A DNA stretch of 64,000 nucleotides. Source: Streptomyces sp. MMG1121. Its GTDB lineage: Bacteria; Actinomycetota; Actinomycetes; Streptomycetales; Streptomycetaceae. Location: positions 79,523-143,522 of the forward strand of contig NZ_LGDV01000063.1 of NCBI RefSeq assembly GCF_001280015.1. Direction: 5' to 3'. Shown piece after piece: positions 1-8,202 of this stretch. Position 1 is the first letter of the stretch. Each line of letters starts with the position of its first letter. The translations under genes and the position numbers were made by a program. Under the pieces are notes generated by a model. It was not told the DNA's origin, ran no database searches, and saw only the letters and a program-made list of their open reading frames with translations.

Positions 1-2040
1 TGCCCCGCTGCCGCGGTGCTGGTTTCGGGGTGATTGGAGCAGCTGGGCCAGGCAGTAGGGGCGGATCCACAAGGTATCGGGGCGGTCGGGTTCGCCGTCG
101 GCCATGTTCTGGATGTGGTCCCGGTATGCCGTGATCCGGAGTCCCTGTATCGGGGAGAGCAGCACGCAGCCGCCCGCCATGTCGACCTGGCAGCGCACCC
201 CGTGCTCGGCGAGCAGGAACACGTCGCCAGGCTCGGTGATCCTCGCCGACGAGTACTCCGAAAGATCCTTCAGGTCGATACGGCGTGCTCCGATGGGAAG
301 TTGACCCAGCAGCTCGGCACGGCCGACGACGGGCAGGCCGGCTTCGCCGATGTGCTCGTCCTTGATGCGGTGTCCGTTGAGCAGCCTCAACTGCCCCGCC
401 CGCAGGTGTTCGTCGAGTTTGCGATGCCGTATCGGCGTACGCCGCTTGGCGATGCCCAGTTCACCGAGCCAGTCGCGCAGGTGGGGCATGGCCACGGCGG
501 CGGCCCGGCGTGCGGTGATCGTCTCCTCGAAGTGGTCGACGTCGACCTCGGGGGCCGCGAGGCGGTGAGCGGGCAGGACCGAGCGGTGGTCCAGTAGGTA
601 CTCGTGGCCGGGCTCCGACGTGTGAACGGGAACCAGCTTCGCGTCCTGTGGATCCGAAACGACTTCGGTCGGCCGGCCAGCTCCTGAGCACTCCGCACGA
701 CAACTCGCCTGTGACGACCCTACGATCCTGACGACCTGGTCGATCCACTCCCTCCCCTCGGTCCGCCGGGAGATTCGGTCCGCGTCGATGAGAAGCACCG
801 ACGGCGGCGGCCCGGACGGTGGACGAAGAACGAGCAACGCGTACTCGGCACCGGTCAGGAACGGATGGATACGACGGGGAAGCTGAACGATCGTCTCCAC
901 ACAGCCGCGTTCCAGGAGTGCTTCGCGCGCGCCGATGGTTGCAGTCCGCACGGAGGCCGGACCTGTGCCGGGTGTACGGGCGAGGGTCCAGGCCGGGACG
1001 ACGACGTACGCACGACCGCCGGGACGCAGCCGGCGGACTGCCTCCTCGGCCCACCACAGGGGGCCTTCGTCGTCCCGTTCCCGCTCCCCGGACACGTAGG
1101 GCGGATCGGCGAGCACGATCTCGGCGTTCGGGAAACCGTGCGGTCTCTCGTCCCGCGACTGATCCCATGTGCGGAGAGTGTCGAGTTCGGCGGGCGAGGC
1201 GTAGACATCGATGGCACCGGCCTCGTAGCTGAGCAGCCGATACCGGAGCAACTTCCGCAACAAGGGGTCGGATTCGACTGCCACCAGCTCGCCGTGACCC
1301 CTGAGATCCTCGTAGGGTCCCCCGCCCATGGCGAGCAGCAGTTCCCCGAGGCCTGCGCAGAGGCTGATCGTCGAGCGCTGATCCGGACCGCCCTTGTTGG
1401 GCCCGATCAGCGCGGCGATCAGAGCGACGACTTCGCGCGGGGTGACGTCCATGACGAGGTCGGACTCGATGCGCCGGGCAATATCCAGTCCCTCGTCATC
1501 CAAGCCGAGCAGCGCGTCAGCGGCCCGGCCGGGCGCGCCGATCTCTTCGATGAGCTCGTGTACGGCGCGGACGACCTCCGGGTCGGCAGCCTCGTACTCG
1601 GCGAGCAGTCCCTCGGGCAGGTGCTCCGGAATCCATTCCTTTCCTTCGCCGGACATGGCGATGACGGCAAGTCCCCGGGAGATGAGCGTCTCGGCCGAAC
1701 CGAGACGGTGCCTGAGCGCGACCAGACCGCGCAGCCGCAGGGCACGGCGGAACCGGTCGCCGTAGGTGGGCAGCCTGCCGTCCGCGTCGGGCTCCGCGTC
1801 CGGAACGCTCCGCTGGTCGAGCCAGTCAGCGATCTCCGCAGCGTCGAAGAGGGGCTTGCTCTCGCTGCCCACGCCCGGGATCGGGTCGGGGAAGGGGCGG
1901 CGCGAGCCGTTGGCGTCACCCAGGACCTCTCGGGAGAAGCGTCGCCGCCAGTTGCTGACCGTGGGACGCCCGACTCTTGCGAGCTCCTTGATCTCACCGA
2001 GCGACACGGGAGCGTACGACGGGGTGGTAGGACGTGACAT
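1..2040 (-). CDS. N-6 adenine DNA methyltransferase, partial (3' end outside window)
   Basis: Predicted to methylate adenine in DNA, as the modification part of a restriction or phage-defence system. The frame is open for all 680 codons from ATG at 2040 to the window edge. N-terminal residues about 12-65 look like a helix-turn-helix (GRPTVSNWRRRF, then a FDAAEIADWL segment). A SAM-binding-like CAGLGE motif lies near residue 227 and the catalytic DPPY motif at 312-315, in the order expected for gamma-type N6 MTases. Residues beyond about 500 resemble a target-recognition region like those of type I specificity subunits (inference). The gene starts 7 bp after the Abi stop codon, so the two are probably cotranscribed. 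No restriction subunit is visible; one could lie beyond the window edge. Confidence 0.85.
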   Translation of the reverse strand, partial: MSRPTTPSYAPVSLGEIKELARVGRPTVSNWRRRFSREVLGDANGSRRPFPDPIPGVGSESKPLFDAAEIADWLDQRSVPDAEPDADGRLPTYGDRFRRALRLRGLVALRHRLGSAETLISRGLAVIAMSGEGKEWIPEHLPEGLLAEYEAADPEVVRAVHELIEEIGAPGRAADALLGLDDEGLDIARRIESDLVMDVTPREVVALIAALIGPNKGGPDQRSTISLCAGLGELLLAMGGGPYEDLRGHGELVAVESDPLLRKLLRYRLLSYEAGAIDVYASPAELDTLRTWDQSRDERPHGFPNAEIVLADPPYVSGERERDDEGPLWWAEEAVRRLRPGGRAYVVVPAWTLARTPGTGPASVRTATIGAREALLERGCVETIVQLPRRIHPFLTGAEYALLVLRPPSGPPPSVLLIDADRISRRTEGREWIDQVVRIVGSSQASCRAECSGAGRPTEVVSDPQDAKLVPVHTSEPGHEYLLDHRSVLPAHRLAAPEVDVDHFEETITARRAAAVAMPHLRDWLGELGIAKRRTPIRHRKLDEHLRAGQLRLLNGHRIKDEHIGEAGLPVVGRAELLGQLPIGARRIDLKDLSEYSSARITEPGDVFLLAEHGVRCQVDMAGGCVLLSPIQGLRITAYRDHIQNMADGEPDRPDTLWIRPYCLAQLLQSPRNQHRGSGA

Positions 2041-2047
2041 CACAGCC

Positions 2048-2722
2048 TCACAGACGCACCGGCTCGGCACCGGACAGCACCAGAGGCCTGCGGGCGAGGA
2101 CGACGGGGATTTGGCTGAACTTCCGGTGCAGGGCTGCCTTTTCAGGCGCCACGTACTCCATGAGCCGAAGTAGCCTCTCGTAGTCCTCCTCCAGACGGAG
2201 GTGGAAGATGCGCTCGTGGTGGCCGACACGGTTGCGCAGGCGGCGTACGGCATCGAGCTCCAGCTGGAGCGCGCCGCGCTCGCCCAGGTAGCCGCGGAAC
2301 GCGTGACGCAGAGCGGGGATCCAGAACTGCATCTCGTAGTTCTGGCCGCGCCCCGTCAGACCTACCCAGAAACCGAGGGTGAACCTGGCGACCATGTCGC
2401 CGGCGGTGAACCCCGGCCCGAACTCGGTCTCGAGGGACCGCTTGGCGCTGTTCACCTGGCGGATGCCCTTGCTGGTCAGCCGGACGCGAGGTGAGTCCCA
2501 CCAGTCGGCCTGGCCGTAACGGCCGGCCAGCTTGGCGTGGAAGGAGTTGCGCATGGCGACCTCGAAGTCACGCAGCGCGCCGAGGAAGGCGCGCGAGGCC
2601 TCTCCGTCCCAGTAGTACAGCCTCAGTGCGACGACGAGGTCGTGGTCGCATGCGTCGAGAAAGGGCTGGAACCGCTCAGCCGAGATGGCGTCGATGATCC
2701 GTTTGGCCTCTTCCTCCGTCAC
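2048..2722 (-). CDS. Abi family (Abi_2-like) protein with HEPN RNase motif
   Basis: Resembles abortive-infection proteins of the AbiD/AbiF (Abi_2) group, which belong to the HEPN superfamily; several HEPN proteins are RNases or tRNA-cleaving toxins. The diagnostic R-N-x3-H motif is present at residues 163-168 (RNRVGH), and an N-terminal block FEVAMRNSFHAKLAGRYG matches the family style. Chosen start: GTG at 2722, with a G-rich Shine-Dalgarno (AGGGGGG) 8 nt upstream; GTG at 2725 is an alternative. Longer in-frame extension to 2908 looks non-coding. The methyltransferase follows after 7 bp. An antiphage role is inferred from family and context; the target is unknown. Confidence 0.75.
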   Translation of the reverse strand: MTEEEAKRIIDAISAERFQPFLDACDHDLVVALRLYYWDGEASRAFLGALRDFEVAMRNSFHAKLAGRYGQADWWDSPRVRLTSKGIRQVNSAKRSLETEFGPGFTAGDMVARFTLGFWVGLTGRGQNYEMQFWIPALRHAFRGYLGERGALQLELDAVRRLRNRVGHHERIFHLRLEEDYERLLRLMEYVAPEKAALHRKFSQIPVVLARRPLVLSGAEPVRL

Positions 2723-2933
2723 CACTGCCGCCCCCCTGAATGAAAGATTCCGTGTTACCTTCGGGAGCGTGAGCCCCGGAGTCCTGTCACTGCTTTGCAC
2801 ACAGCCCGGGGCGTAGTCATGTCCGGGCCCGGAAGAGCGTCTGTGGGCATGCTGCAGACCGTCGCTGTGATGGCCTGACCGCGTCATCACTTTCAACGCG
2901 TGCAACACTACGACGTTCGTTAGTTGATGTCTA

Positions 2934-2967
2934 GTGATTGCTGAGAAGGGGGCTTCTCAGCAATCAC
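2934..2967 (-). terminator. Perfect 15-bp hairpin downstream of gad
   Basis: Arms 2934-2948 and 2953-2967 are perfectly complementary with a GGGG loop. There is no T tract. It lies 43 bp after the gad stop and upstream of the Abi gene on the same strand, so it probably separates the two transcripts. The rest of the 287-bp gap (2723-3009) shows no gene. Confidence 0.6.
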
Positions 2968-3009
2968 GACAACCCTCCCGACGATGACTGACAGTGCGTT
3001 GTCTGTCTT

Positions 3010-4419
3010 TTAGTGATGGAACCCGGTGGCCGTCGTCCTGTCCCGGGTCAGCGGGCTCGGCTGGCGGCGCAGTTCCGGCAGCAGGCGGGTCAGGTCGGCC
3101 AGGAACAGGTCGGCCAGGTCGTGCGAGAAGCCGTTGCGGCACACGACCCGCAGGACGGACAGGTCCTCGCGGTTCGCCGGGAAGGTGTACGCGGGCACCA
3201 GCCAGCCGTTCTCGCGCAGCCGCCGGGACACGTCGAAGACGTCGTACGACGTGACGTCGTCGGCCGTGGTCAGCGCGAACACGGGCAGCTGGTCGCCGTG
3301 CGTGAGCAGCCGGAAGTCGCCCAGCTCGCCGATCCGTCCGGCCAGCGAGCCCGCCACGTCCCGGGTGCACTGCTGGACCGCCCGGTAGCCCTCGCGGCCG
3401 AGGCGCAGGAACGTGTAGTACTGCGCGACCACCTGCGCGCCGGGCCGCGAGAAGTTGAGCGCGAAGGTCGGCATCTCGCCGCCCAGGTAGTTGACCCGGA
3501 AGACCAGCTCCTCCGGCAGTGCCTCCGCGTCGCGCCACAGTGCCCAGCCGACGCCCGGGTACACCAGCCCGTACTTGTGCCCGGAGGTGTTGATCGAGGC
3601 CACGCGCGGCAGCCGGAAGTCCCACTCCAGGTCCGGGTCGAGGAACGGCGCCACCATCCCGCCGGACGCGCCGTCCACGTGCACCGGGATGTCGAGCCCC
3701 GTGCGCTCCTGGAGGGCGTCCAGGGCCGCGCACAGGTCGGCGATCGGCTCGTAGGAGCCGTCGAAGGTCGAGCCGAGGATGCCGACGACCCCGATGGTGT
3801 TCTCGTCGCACAGCTCCACGGCGGCCTCGGGGTCCAGGTGGAAGCGGTCGCCCTCCATCGGGACCTGACGGGCCTCCACCTCCCAGAAGTTGCAGAACTT
3901 GTCCCAGCACACCTGGACGTTGACGCCCATGACGAGGTTGGGCCGCGCGGAGCCCGGGTACCGGTCGGCGTTGCGCTTCGTCCAGCGGCGCTTCAGCGCC
4001 ATCCCGGCGAGCATGCACGCCTCGCTCGACCCGGTCGTGGAACAGCCCACCGTCGCCGACGGGTCCGGCGCGTTCCACAGGTCGGCGAGCATCGCCACAC
4101 AGCGCCGCTCCAGCTCGGCCGTGCGCGGGTACTCGTCCTTGTCGATCATGTTCTTGTCCCGGCACTCCGCCATCAGCACCCCGGCCTGCGGTTCCATCCA
4201 GGTGGTGACGAAAGTGGCCAGATTCAGCCGGGAGTTGCCGTCCAGCATCAGCTCGTCGTGCACCAGCTGGTACGCCGTGGACGGGGTCAGCGGGCCGTCC
4301 GGGAGCCGGTGCGTGGGCGGCGCCTCGATCATGTCGCCGACCGGACTGGCCTCACCGAAGAACGGGTTGACCGACATCACCCGCTCTTGATGCTGCCGGG
4401 GACCTTGGTGCAGAGCCAT
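3010..4419 (-). CDS. gad: Glutamate decarboxylase
   Basis: PLP enzyme converting L-glutamate to GABA and CO2 with consumption of a proton, in the cytoplasm. The protein is 469 aa, normal for bacterial GAD. The PLP-binding lysine is K282 in the SINTSGHKYGLVYPG motif; upstream are STTGSSEA near 127-134 and the HVDGASGG motif (247-254) that carries the cofactor-contacting aspartate. Start ATG at 4419 is supported by GGAGG with 7 nt spacing. It lies 27 bp downstream of the ClC transporter gene on the same strand, suggesting an acid-resistance unit. No GadC-type glutamate/GABA antiporter is seen in the window. Confidence 0.95.
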   Translation of the reverse strand: MALHQGPRQHQERVMSVNPFFGEASPVGDMIEAPPTHRLPDGPLTPSTAYQLVHDELMLDGNSRLNLATFVTTWMEPQAGVLMAECRDKNMIDKDEYPRTAELERRCVAMLADLWNAPDPSATVGCSTTGSSEACMLAGMALKRRWTKRNADRYPGSARPNLVMGVNVQVCWDKFCNFWEVEARQVPMEGDRFHLDPEAAVELCDENTIGVVGILGSTFDGSYEPIADLCAALDALQERTGLDIPVHVDGASGGMVAPFLDPDLEWDFRLPRVASINTSGHKYGLVYPGVGWALWRDAEALPEELVFRVNYLGGEMPTFALNFSRPGAQVVAQYYTFLRLGREGYRAVQQCTRDVAGSLAGRIGELGDFRLLTHGDQLPVFALTTADDVTSYDVFDVSRRLRENGWLVPAYTFPANREDLSVLRVVCRNGFSHDLADLFLADLTRLLPELRRQPSPLTRDRTTATGFHH

Positions 4420-4446
4420 GAACGTGCCTCCAGGATAGGGAAGTTG

Positions 4447-5733
4447 TCAGCGGACCGGGGTGCCGTCCGGTCGCAGCTGCATCTGCGGGCGCCCCGTCAC
4501 CAGCAGCCACGCCGGCAGCGAGGCGATGCACAGCAGGGTGAGGATGGCGGGCGAGGCCACCAGGACGGCGGCGGTGAACAGGCTCACCCAGCCCTGTCGC
4601 GTGATAGCCAGGAGCATGCCCAGGACGCCTGTCGCCACGCCCAGCGACGGATGCACGGCCGGAACGAGCGCATGGGCACACAGACCCAGTGACGTGCCGA
4701 CGAAGACCGCGGGGAAGATGCGGCCGCCACGGAAGCCGCAGGACGCGGAGACCAGCAGCGCGGTCAGCTTCACCACGGTCATCACGGCGAACTGCCCCGC
4801 CGACCAGCCCTCCGGGGCGCGGGCCAGCTCGCCGACCTCCGACAGCCCCTTGAACAGCGTCAGATGGCCGCCGAGCGCCGCCAGCGCCCCCAGCACGACG
4901 CCACCGGCCGGCAGCATCAGCATCGGGTGCCGCAGCCGCCGGAAGCCCGCGTGGACGTACGGGAAGGCGTAGACGGCGCACATGCCGAGCAGCGCTGCCG
5001 CCGAGGCGATCACCAGGGCTGCCAGCAGGTCCTTCGCGTGCGGGCGGCCCATCGCCGGCAGCCCCAGGTCGAAGGTCGGGCGGGACACCAGGGCGGTTGT
5101 CATGGCCCCGCACGCGCCCGCGGTCAGCGGAGCGAACACGTTGTCCCACAGCCGCCCCCGCATCGGCCGGCCGGCCAGCGCCTCGGAGATCACCAGCGCC
5201 GCCGCCACCGGCGTGCCGAACAGTGCGCCGATCGTCGCCGCCTCGGCCAGCACCGGCCACAGCGCGCCCGGTGTCCGGGGCAGCAGGCGCGTGCCGAGCC
5301 AGACCGCGAGGCCCACGTTCGCGGCGATGATCGGGTTCTCCGGGCCGAGGCTCGGACCGCCGGCCAGCATGAGCGCGGTCACCACCAGCAGCCCCGGCAG
5401 CACCGCCGGCGCCATGACGGGGGCGTCCAGGCCGAGGGTGGCCGGGTCGGGTCCGGCGTGACCGGGCACCTTCCAGACCACCAGCCCGACGGTGATACCG
5501 GTCGCCACGAGCACGGCGAACATCCAGGGCACCGAGTAGCGGCCCACCCCGAGCGCGTCCGGCAGCGGCCCCCACAGCACGTGCTGGAGCTGTTCCGCCG
5601 CCGCGCTGACCCCGACGAAGACCAGGGCCGCGACCACGCCCACGACGACGGCGGGCAGGATGAACGGCAGCAGGGTCCGTGCCGGGGCCGTCGGAGCGGT
5701 CGGGGGCGGCTGCCGCGCGGTGTCCTGGGCCAC
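4447..5733 (-). CDS. ClC-family chloride channel/antiporter
   Basis: Integral membrane protein of about 428 aa with roughly ten hydrophobic segments, the usual ClC size. The segment GPSLGPENP aligns with the ClC GREGP helix, so the gating glutamate appears conserved. A second conserved block, CGFRGGRIFPA, matches the ClC helix-N signature G(G/R)xFxP. Placed directly before gad; in E. coli ClC exchangers act as electrical shunts during extreme acid resistance, so a similar partnership is inferred. The start is uncertain: GTG at 5733 with a GGTGA element is preferred over ATGs at 5772 and 5763. Divergent from tipA, and its promoter region abuts the tipA promoter. Confidence 0.85.
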   Translation of the reverse strand: MAQDTARQPPPTAPTAPARTLLPFILPAVVVGVVAALVFVGVSAAAEQLQHVLWGPLPDALGVGRYSVPWMFAVLVATGITVGLVVWKVPGHAGPDPATLGLDAPVMAPAVLPGLLVVTALMLAGGPSLGPENPIIAANVGLAVWLGTRLLPRTPGALWPVLAEAATIGALFGTPVAAALVISEALAGRPMRGRLWDNVFAPLTAGACGAMTTALVSRPTFDLGLPAMGRPHAKDLLAALVIASAAALLGMCAVYAFPYVHAGFRRLRHPMLMLPAGGVVLGALAALGGHLTLFKGLSEVGELARAPEGWSAGQFAVMTVVKLTALLVSASCGFRGGRIFPAVFVGTSLGLCAHALVPAVHPSLGVATGVLGMLLAITRQGWVSLFTAAVLVASPAILTLLCIASLPAWLLVTGRPQMQLRPDGTPVR

Positions 5734-5804
5734 CGGCTCACCATAAACGGAATAAACGCACATATTGCGCACAACATCCGAAACGCCCCGGAGGGGAAAC
5801 CGGC

Positions 5805-5835
5805 TTGCACCTCACGTGGCGTGAGGCCTCAGCGT
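5805..5835 (+). promoter_or_regulatory. tipA promoter with MerR-type operator
   Basis: -35 TTGCAC (5805-5810) and -10 CAGCGT (5830-5835) are separated by 19 bp, the long spacer typical of MerR-activated promoters. The spacer holds the inverted repeat CCTCACG-TGG-CGTGAGG (5810-5826). This closely matches the published thiostrepton-inducible ptipA architecture as I recall it. Confidence 0.85.
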
Positions 5836-5866
5836 GGCGGGCGTACCGACGACAAGGAGCGGAAAA

Positions 5867-6628
5867 GTGAGCTACTCCGTGGGACAGGTCGCGGGGTTCG
5901 CCGGGGTCACGGTGCGCACCCTGCACCACTACGACGAGATCGGCCTGCTCGTGCCCGGCGAGCGCACGCACGCCGGCCACCGGCGCTACACCGACGCCGA
6001 CCTAGACCGGCTCCAGCAGATCCTGTTCTACCGAGAGCTCGGCTTCCCGCTCGACGAGGTCGCGGCCCTGCTCGACGACCCGGCGGTGGACCCGCGCACA
6101 CACCTGCGCCGCCAGCACGAACTGCTGACCGCCCGGATCGAGAAGCTGCAGAAGATGGCCGCGGCCGTGGAGCACGCCATGGAGGCACGCAAGATGGGCA
6201 TCAACCTCACTCCCGAGGAGCGGTTCGAGGTCTTCGGGGACAAGGACCCCGAGCAGTACGCCGAGGAGGTCGAGCGGCGCTGGGGCGGCACGGAGGCGTA
6301 CGCCGAGTCGCAGCGCCGCGCCGCCACCTACACCAAGGACGACTGGAAGCGGCTGCAGGCCGAAGCCGACGACTGGAGCGCGCGTTACGCCGCCCTGGTG
6401 GCCGCCGGCGACCCGCCGGCCGGCGAGGCGGCCATGGACCTGGCCGAGGAGCACCGGCAGCACATCGGCAGGTGGTTCTACGACTGCCCGTACGAGATGC
6501 ACCAGTGCCTCGGCGGCATGTACGTCTCCGACGAGCGCTTCAAGGCGTTCTACGACGCCATGCACCCGGGTCTCGCCGAGCACCTCAAGGACGCGATCAC
6601 CTCGAACGCCGCCCGGCACACGGCCTGA
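5867..6628 (+). CDS. tipA: TipA thiopeptide-responsive MerR regulator (TipAL, with internal TipAS)
   Basis: Autoregulated transcription activator that covalently traps thiopeptide antibiotics. The N-terminal residues 1-70 form a MerR helix-turn-helix (VRTLHHYDEIGLL), followed by a coiled coil and the C-terminal TipAS antibiotic-binding domain from residue 110. The length from GTG 5867 is 253 aa, identical to the TipAL described for S. lividans. C207 and C214 are both present, C214 being the residue known to attach thiostrepton. SD AAGGAG is 8 nt upstream of the GTG. An internal start gives the 144-aa TipAS form. The gene ends 43 bp before the convergent ybjQ-like gene, with a strong hairpin between them. 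Confidence 0.95.
   Translation: MSYSVGQVAGFAGVTVRTLHHYDEIGLLVPGERTHAGHRRYTDADLDRLQQILFYRELGFPLDEVAALLDDPAVDPRTHLRRQHELLTARIEKLQKMAAAVEHAMEARKMGINLTPEERFEVFGDKDPEQYAEEVERRWGGTEAYAESQRRAATYTKDDWKRLQAEADDWSARYAALVAAGDPPAGEAAMDLAEEHRQHIGRWFYDCPYEMHQCLGGMYVSDERFKAFYDAMHPGLAEHLKDAITSNAARHTA
6181..6196 (+). promoter_or_regulatory. Internal ribosome-binding site and start of TipAS
   Basis: GGAGG (6181-6185) is followed after 8 nt by ATG at 6194, which is codon 110 of tipA (MGINLTPEERF). This reproduces the known in-frame internal initiation that makes the stand-alone antibiotic-binding protein TipAS in excess over TipAL. Confidence 0.85.
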
Positions 6629-6631
6629 CCT

Positions 6632-6662
6632 CCTGGCCCGGGAGCGCCGCTCCCGGGCCAGG
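6632..6662. terminator. Bidirectional hairpin between tipA and ybjQ-like gene
   Basis: A perfect 14-bp stem (6632-6645 with 6649-6662) and a 3-nt loop lie between two convergent genes. A further partial copy of the right arm occurs just inside the ybjQ-like 3' end. Confidence 0.75.
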
Positions 6663-6670
6663 AGCGGCGC

Positions 6671-7036
6671 TCACTCCCGGGCCAGGACCACGGCGGTGCC
6701 GTACGCGCACACCTCGGTGCCCACGTCCGCGGCCTCCGTCACGTCGAACCGGAACATCAGCACCGCGTTGGCACCACGCGCGCGTGCCTGCTCCACCAGC
6801 CGCTCCATGGCCTGGTTGCGGGTCTGCACGAGCGTCTTGGTGAGCCCCTTCAGCTCACCGCCGATCATCGACTTCAGCCCGGCGCCGATCTGACTGCCGA
6901 TGTGCCGCGAGCGCACGGTGAGCCCGAAGACCTCGCCGATCACCTGCTCCACCCGGTATCCGGGCACGTCGTTCGTCGTCACGACCAGCACGTCCGGCTG
7001 GGGCCCCTGGCCGCCGCCGTAGTCATCGAGTCCCAT
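6671..7036 (-). CDS. YbjQ/UPF0145 family protein
   Basis: 121 aa, matching the small YbjQ (UPF0145, 'heavy-metal-binding domain') family. Hallmarks are VTTNDVPGYRVEQVIGEVFG near the N terminus, a QTRNQAMERLVEQARARGANAVLMFRFD block, and the terminal YGTAVVL strand. The family is thought to form pentameric rings, but its biochemical role is unknown. No signal peptide. It converges on tipA and is divergent from dedA. Confidence 0.85.
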   Translation of the reverse strand: MGLDDYGGGQGPQPDVLVVTTNDVPGYRVEQVIGEVFGLTVRSRHIGSQIGAGLKSMIGGELKGLTKTLVQTRNQAMERLVEQARARGANAVLMFRFDVTEAADVGTEVCAYGTAVVLARE

Positions 7037-7194
7037 GAGTCACAGCTTTCTCTCAGTCGTCCCACAGTGCATCCTGGAGGCACCGGTGGAACCTGGGGCG
7101 GTCACATCACGTTGATAGCTTTGGGCGGCACCACAGGGAAGTCTGCCGTCAGCCGCCGCAACCGCCCTCACCCCTTCAGGAGCCCGGACCCGTG

Positions 7195-8157
7195 ATGACT
7201 CTCGCCCTCGGCCCGAGCTGGCTCGATCCCAACAACCTGCTCGACCATTTCGGCATCTGGGGCCTGCTGCTCGTCGTCTTCGCCGAGTCCGGTCTGCTCA
7301 TCGGCTTCTTCCTGCCGGGTGACTCGCTGCTGTTCACGTGCGGCCTGCTGATCACGTCCCACCAGCTGGACTTCCCCCTGTGGGGCGCCATCGCCCTGAT
7401 CTGCCTCGCCGCGATACTCGGCGACCAGGCGGGCTACATGTTCGGCAAGAAGGTCGGCCCCTCGCTCTTCAACCGCCCGGACTCCCGCCTGTTCAAGCAG
7501 GAGAACGTCACCAAGGCCCACGAGTTCTTCGAGAAGTACGGCCCGAAGTCCCTGGTCCTGGCCCGCTTCGTGCCCGTGGTGCGCACGTTCACGCCGATCG
7601 TCGCCGGCGTCAGCGGCATGAAGTACCGCTCGTTCCTGATCTTCAACGTCATCGGCGGCGTCCTGTGGGGCGCGGGCGTCACCCTGCTCGGCTCCTGGCT
7701 CGGCAACATCGCCTTCGTCAAGAACAACATCGAGGCGATCCTGATCCTGATCGTCCTGATCTCGGTGATCCCGATCGCGATCGAGTTCCTGCGGGCGCGG
7801 AGCAAGGCCAAGAAGACCCCGGCCGCCCAGCCCGAGCCGCGGCCCGTCCCCTCGCAGCAGCCGGTGTACCAGCACCAGCCGGTGATGGACGACGCGACGA
7901 CCCAGCTCCGCCGCATCGAGCCGGAGCAGCCCTACGGCTACCAGCCCCAGGCCCAGCAGCAGTCGTACCAGCAGCAGGACTGGAACCAGCAGTACTACGA
8001 CGAGCAGCAGCAGCATCCGCAGCAGCAGCATCCGCAGCAGCAGTACCCCCAGCAGCAGTACTCGCAGCAGCAGTACCCCCAGGAGCAGTACTCGCAGCAG
8101 CAGTACGAGCAGCAGCAGCACGAGCAGGGCCAGTACCCCTATGACCACCGCCGGTAG
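7195..8157 (+). CDS. DedA family membrane protein with Gln-rich tail
   Basis: DedA/VTT-family integral membrane protein, implicated in lipid carrier recycling and membrane homeostasis. Residues 1-200 carry the family signatures: FAESGLLIGFFLPGDSLLF, GDQAGYMFGKKVG, and FARFVPVVRTFTPIVAG-type segments (here LARFVPVVRTFTPIVAGVSGM). Residues from about 215 to the end form a cytoplasmic low-complexity tail rich in Q, P and Y. Start could be ATG 7195 or GTG 7192; AGGAG at 7178-7182 fits either. It ends 45 bp from the convergent ThrE-like gene. Confidence 0.9.
   Translation: MTLALGPSWLDPNNLLDHFGIWGLLLVVFAESGLLIGFFLPGDSLLFTCGLLITSHQLDFPLWGAIALICLAAILGDQAGYMFGKKVGPSLFNRPDSRLFKQENVTKAHEFFEKYGPKSLVLARFVPVVRTFTPIVAGVSGMKYRSFLIFNVIGGVLWGAGVTLLGSWLGNIAFVKNNIEAILILIVLISVIPIAIEFLRARSKAKKTPAAQPEPRPVPSQQPVYQHQPVMDDATTQLRRIEPEQPYGYQPQAQQQSYQQQDWNQQYYDEQQQHPQQQHPQQQYPQQQYSQQQYPQEQYSQQQYEQQQHEQGQYPYDHRR
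7951..8133 (+). repeat. In-frame CAG-rich repeats encoding the DedA Gln tail
   Basis: Degenerate repeats of about 15 bp (CAGCAGCAGTACCCC type) encode QQQYP, QQQYS and QQQHP units. The repeat stays in frame and the stop follows shortly after, so length variation between strains would be tolerated. Confidence 0.8.
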
Positions 8158-8202
8158 CAGCCACTCGCGTACGCACGGGGCGCCCCGCGTTCTCAGGCGC
8201 GC

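Noticed and set aside
2723..2908. N-terminal extension of the Abi gene to an ATG at 2908
   Set aside because: The extra 62 residues look non-coding, while GTG 2722 has a well-placed G-rich ribosome-binding site.
7951..8133. CAG-rich repeats as a CRISPR array
   Set aside because: There are no unique spacers, the period is 15 bp, and the units are in frame within the DedA coding sequence.
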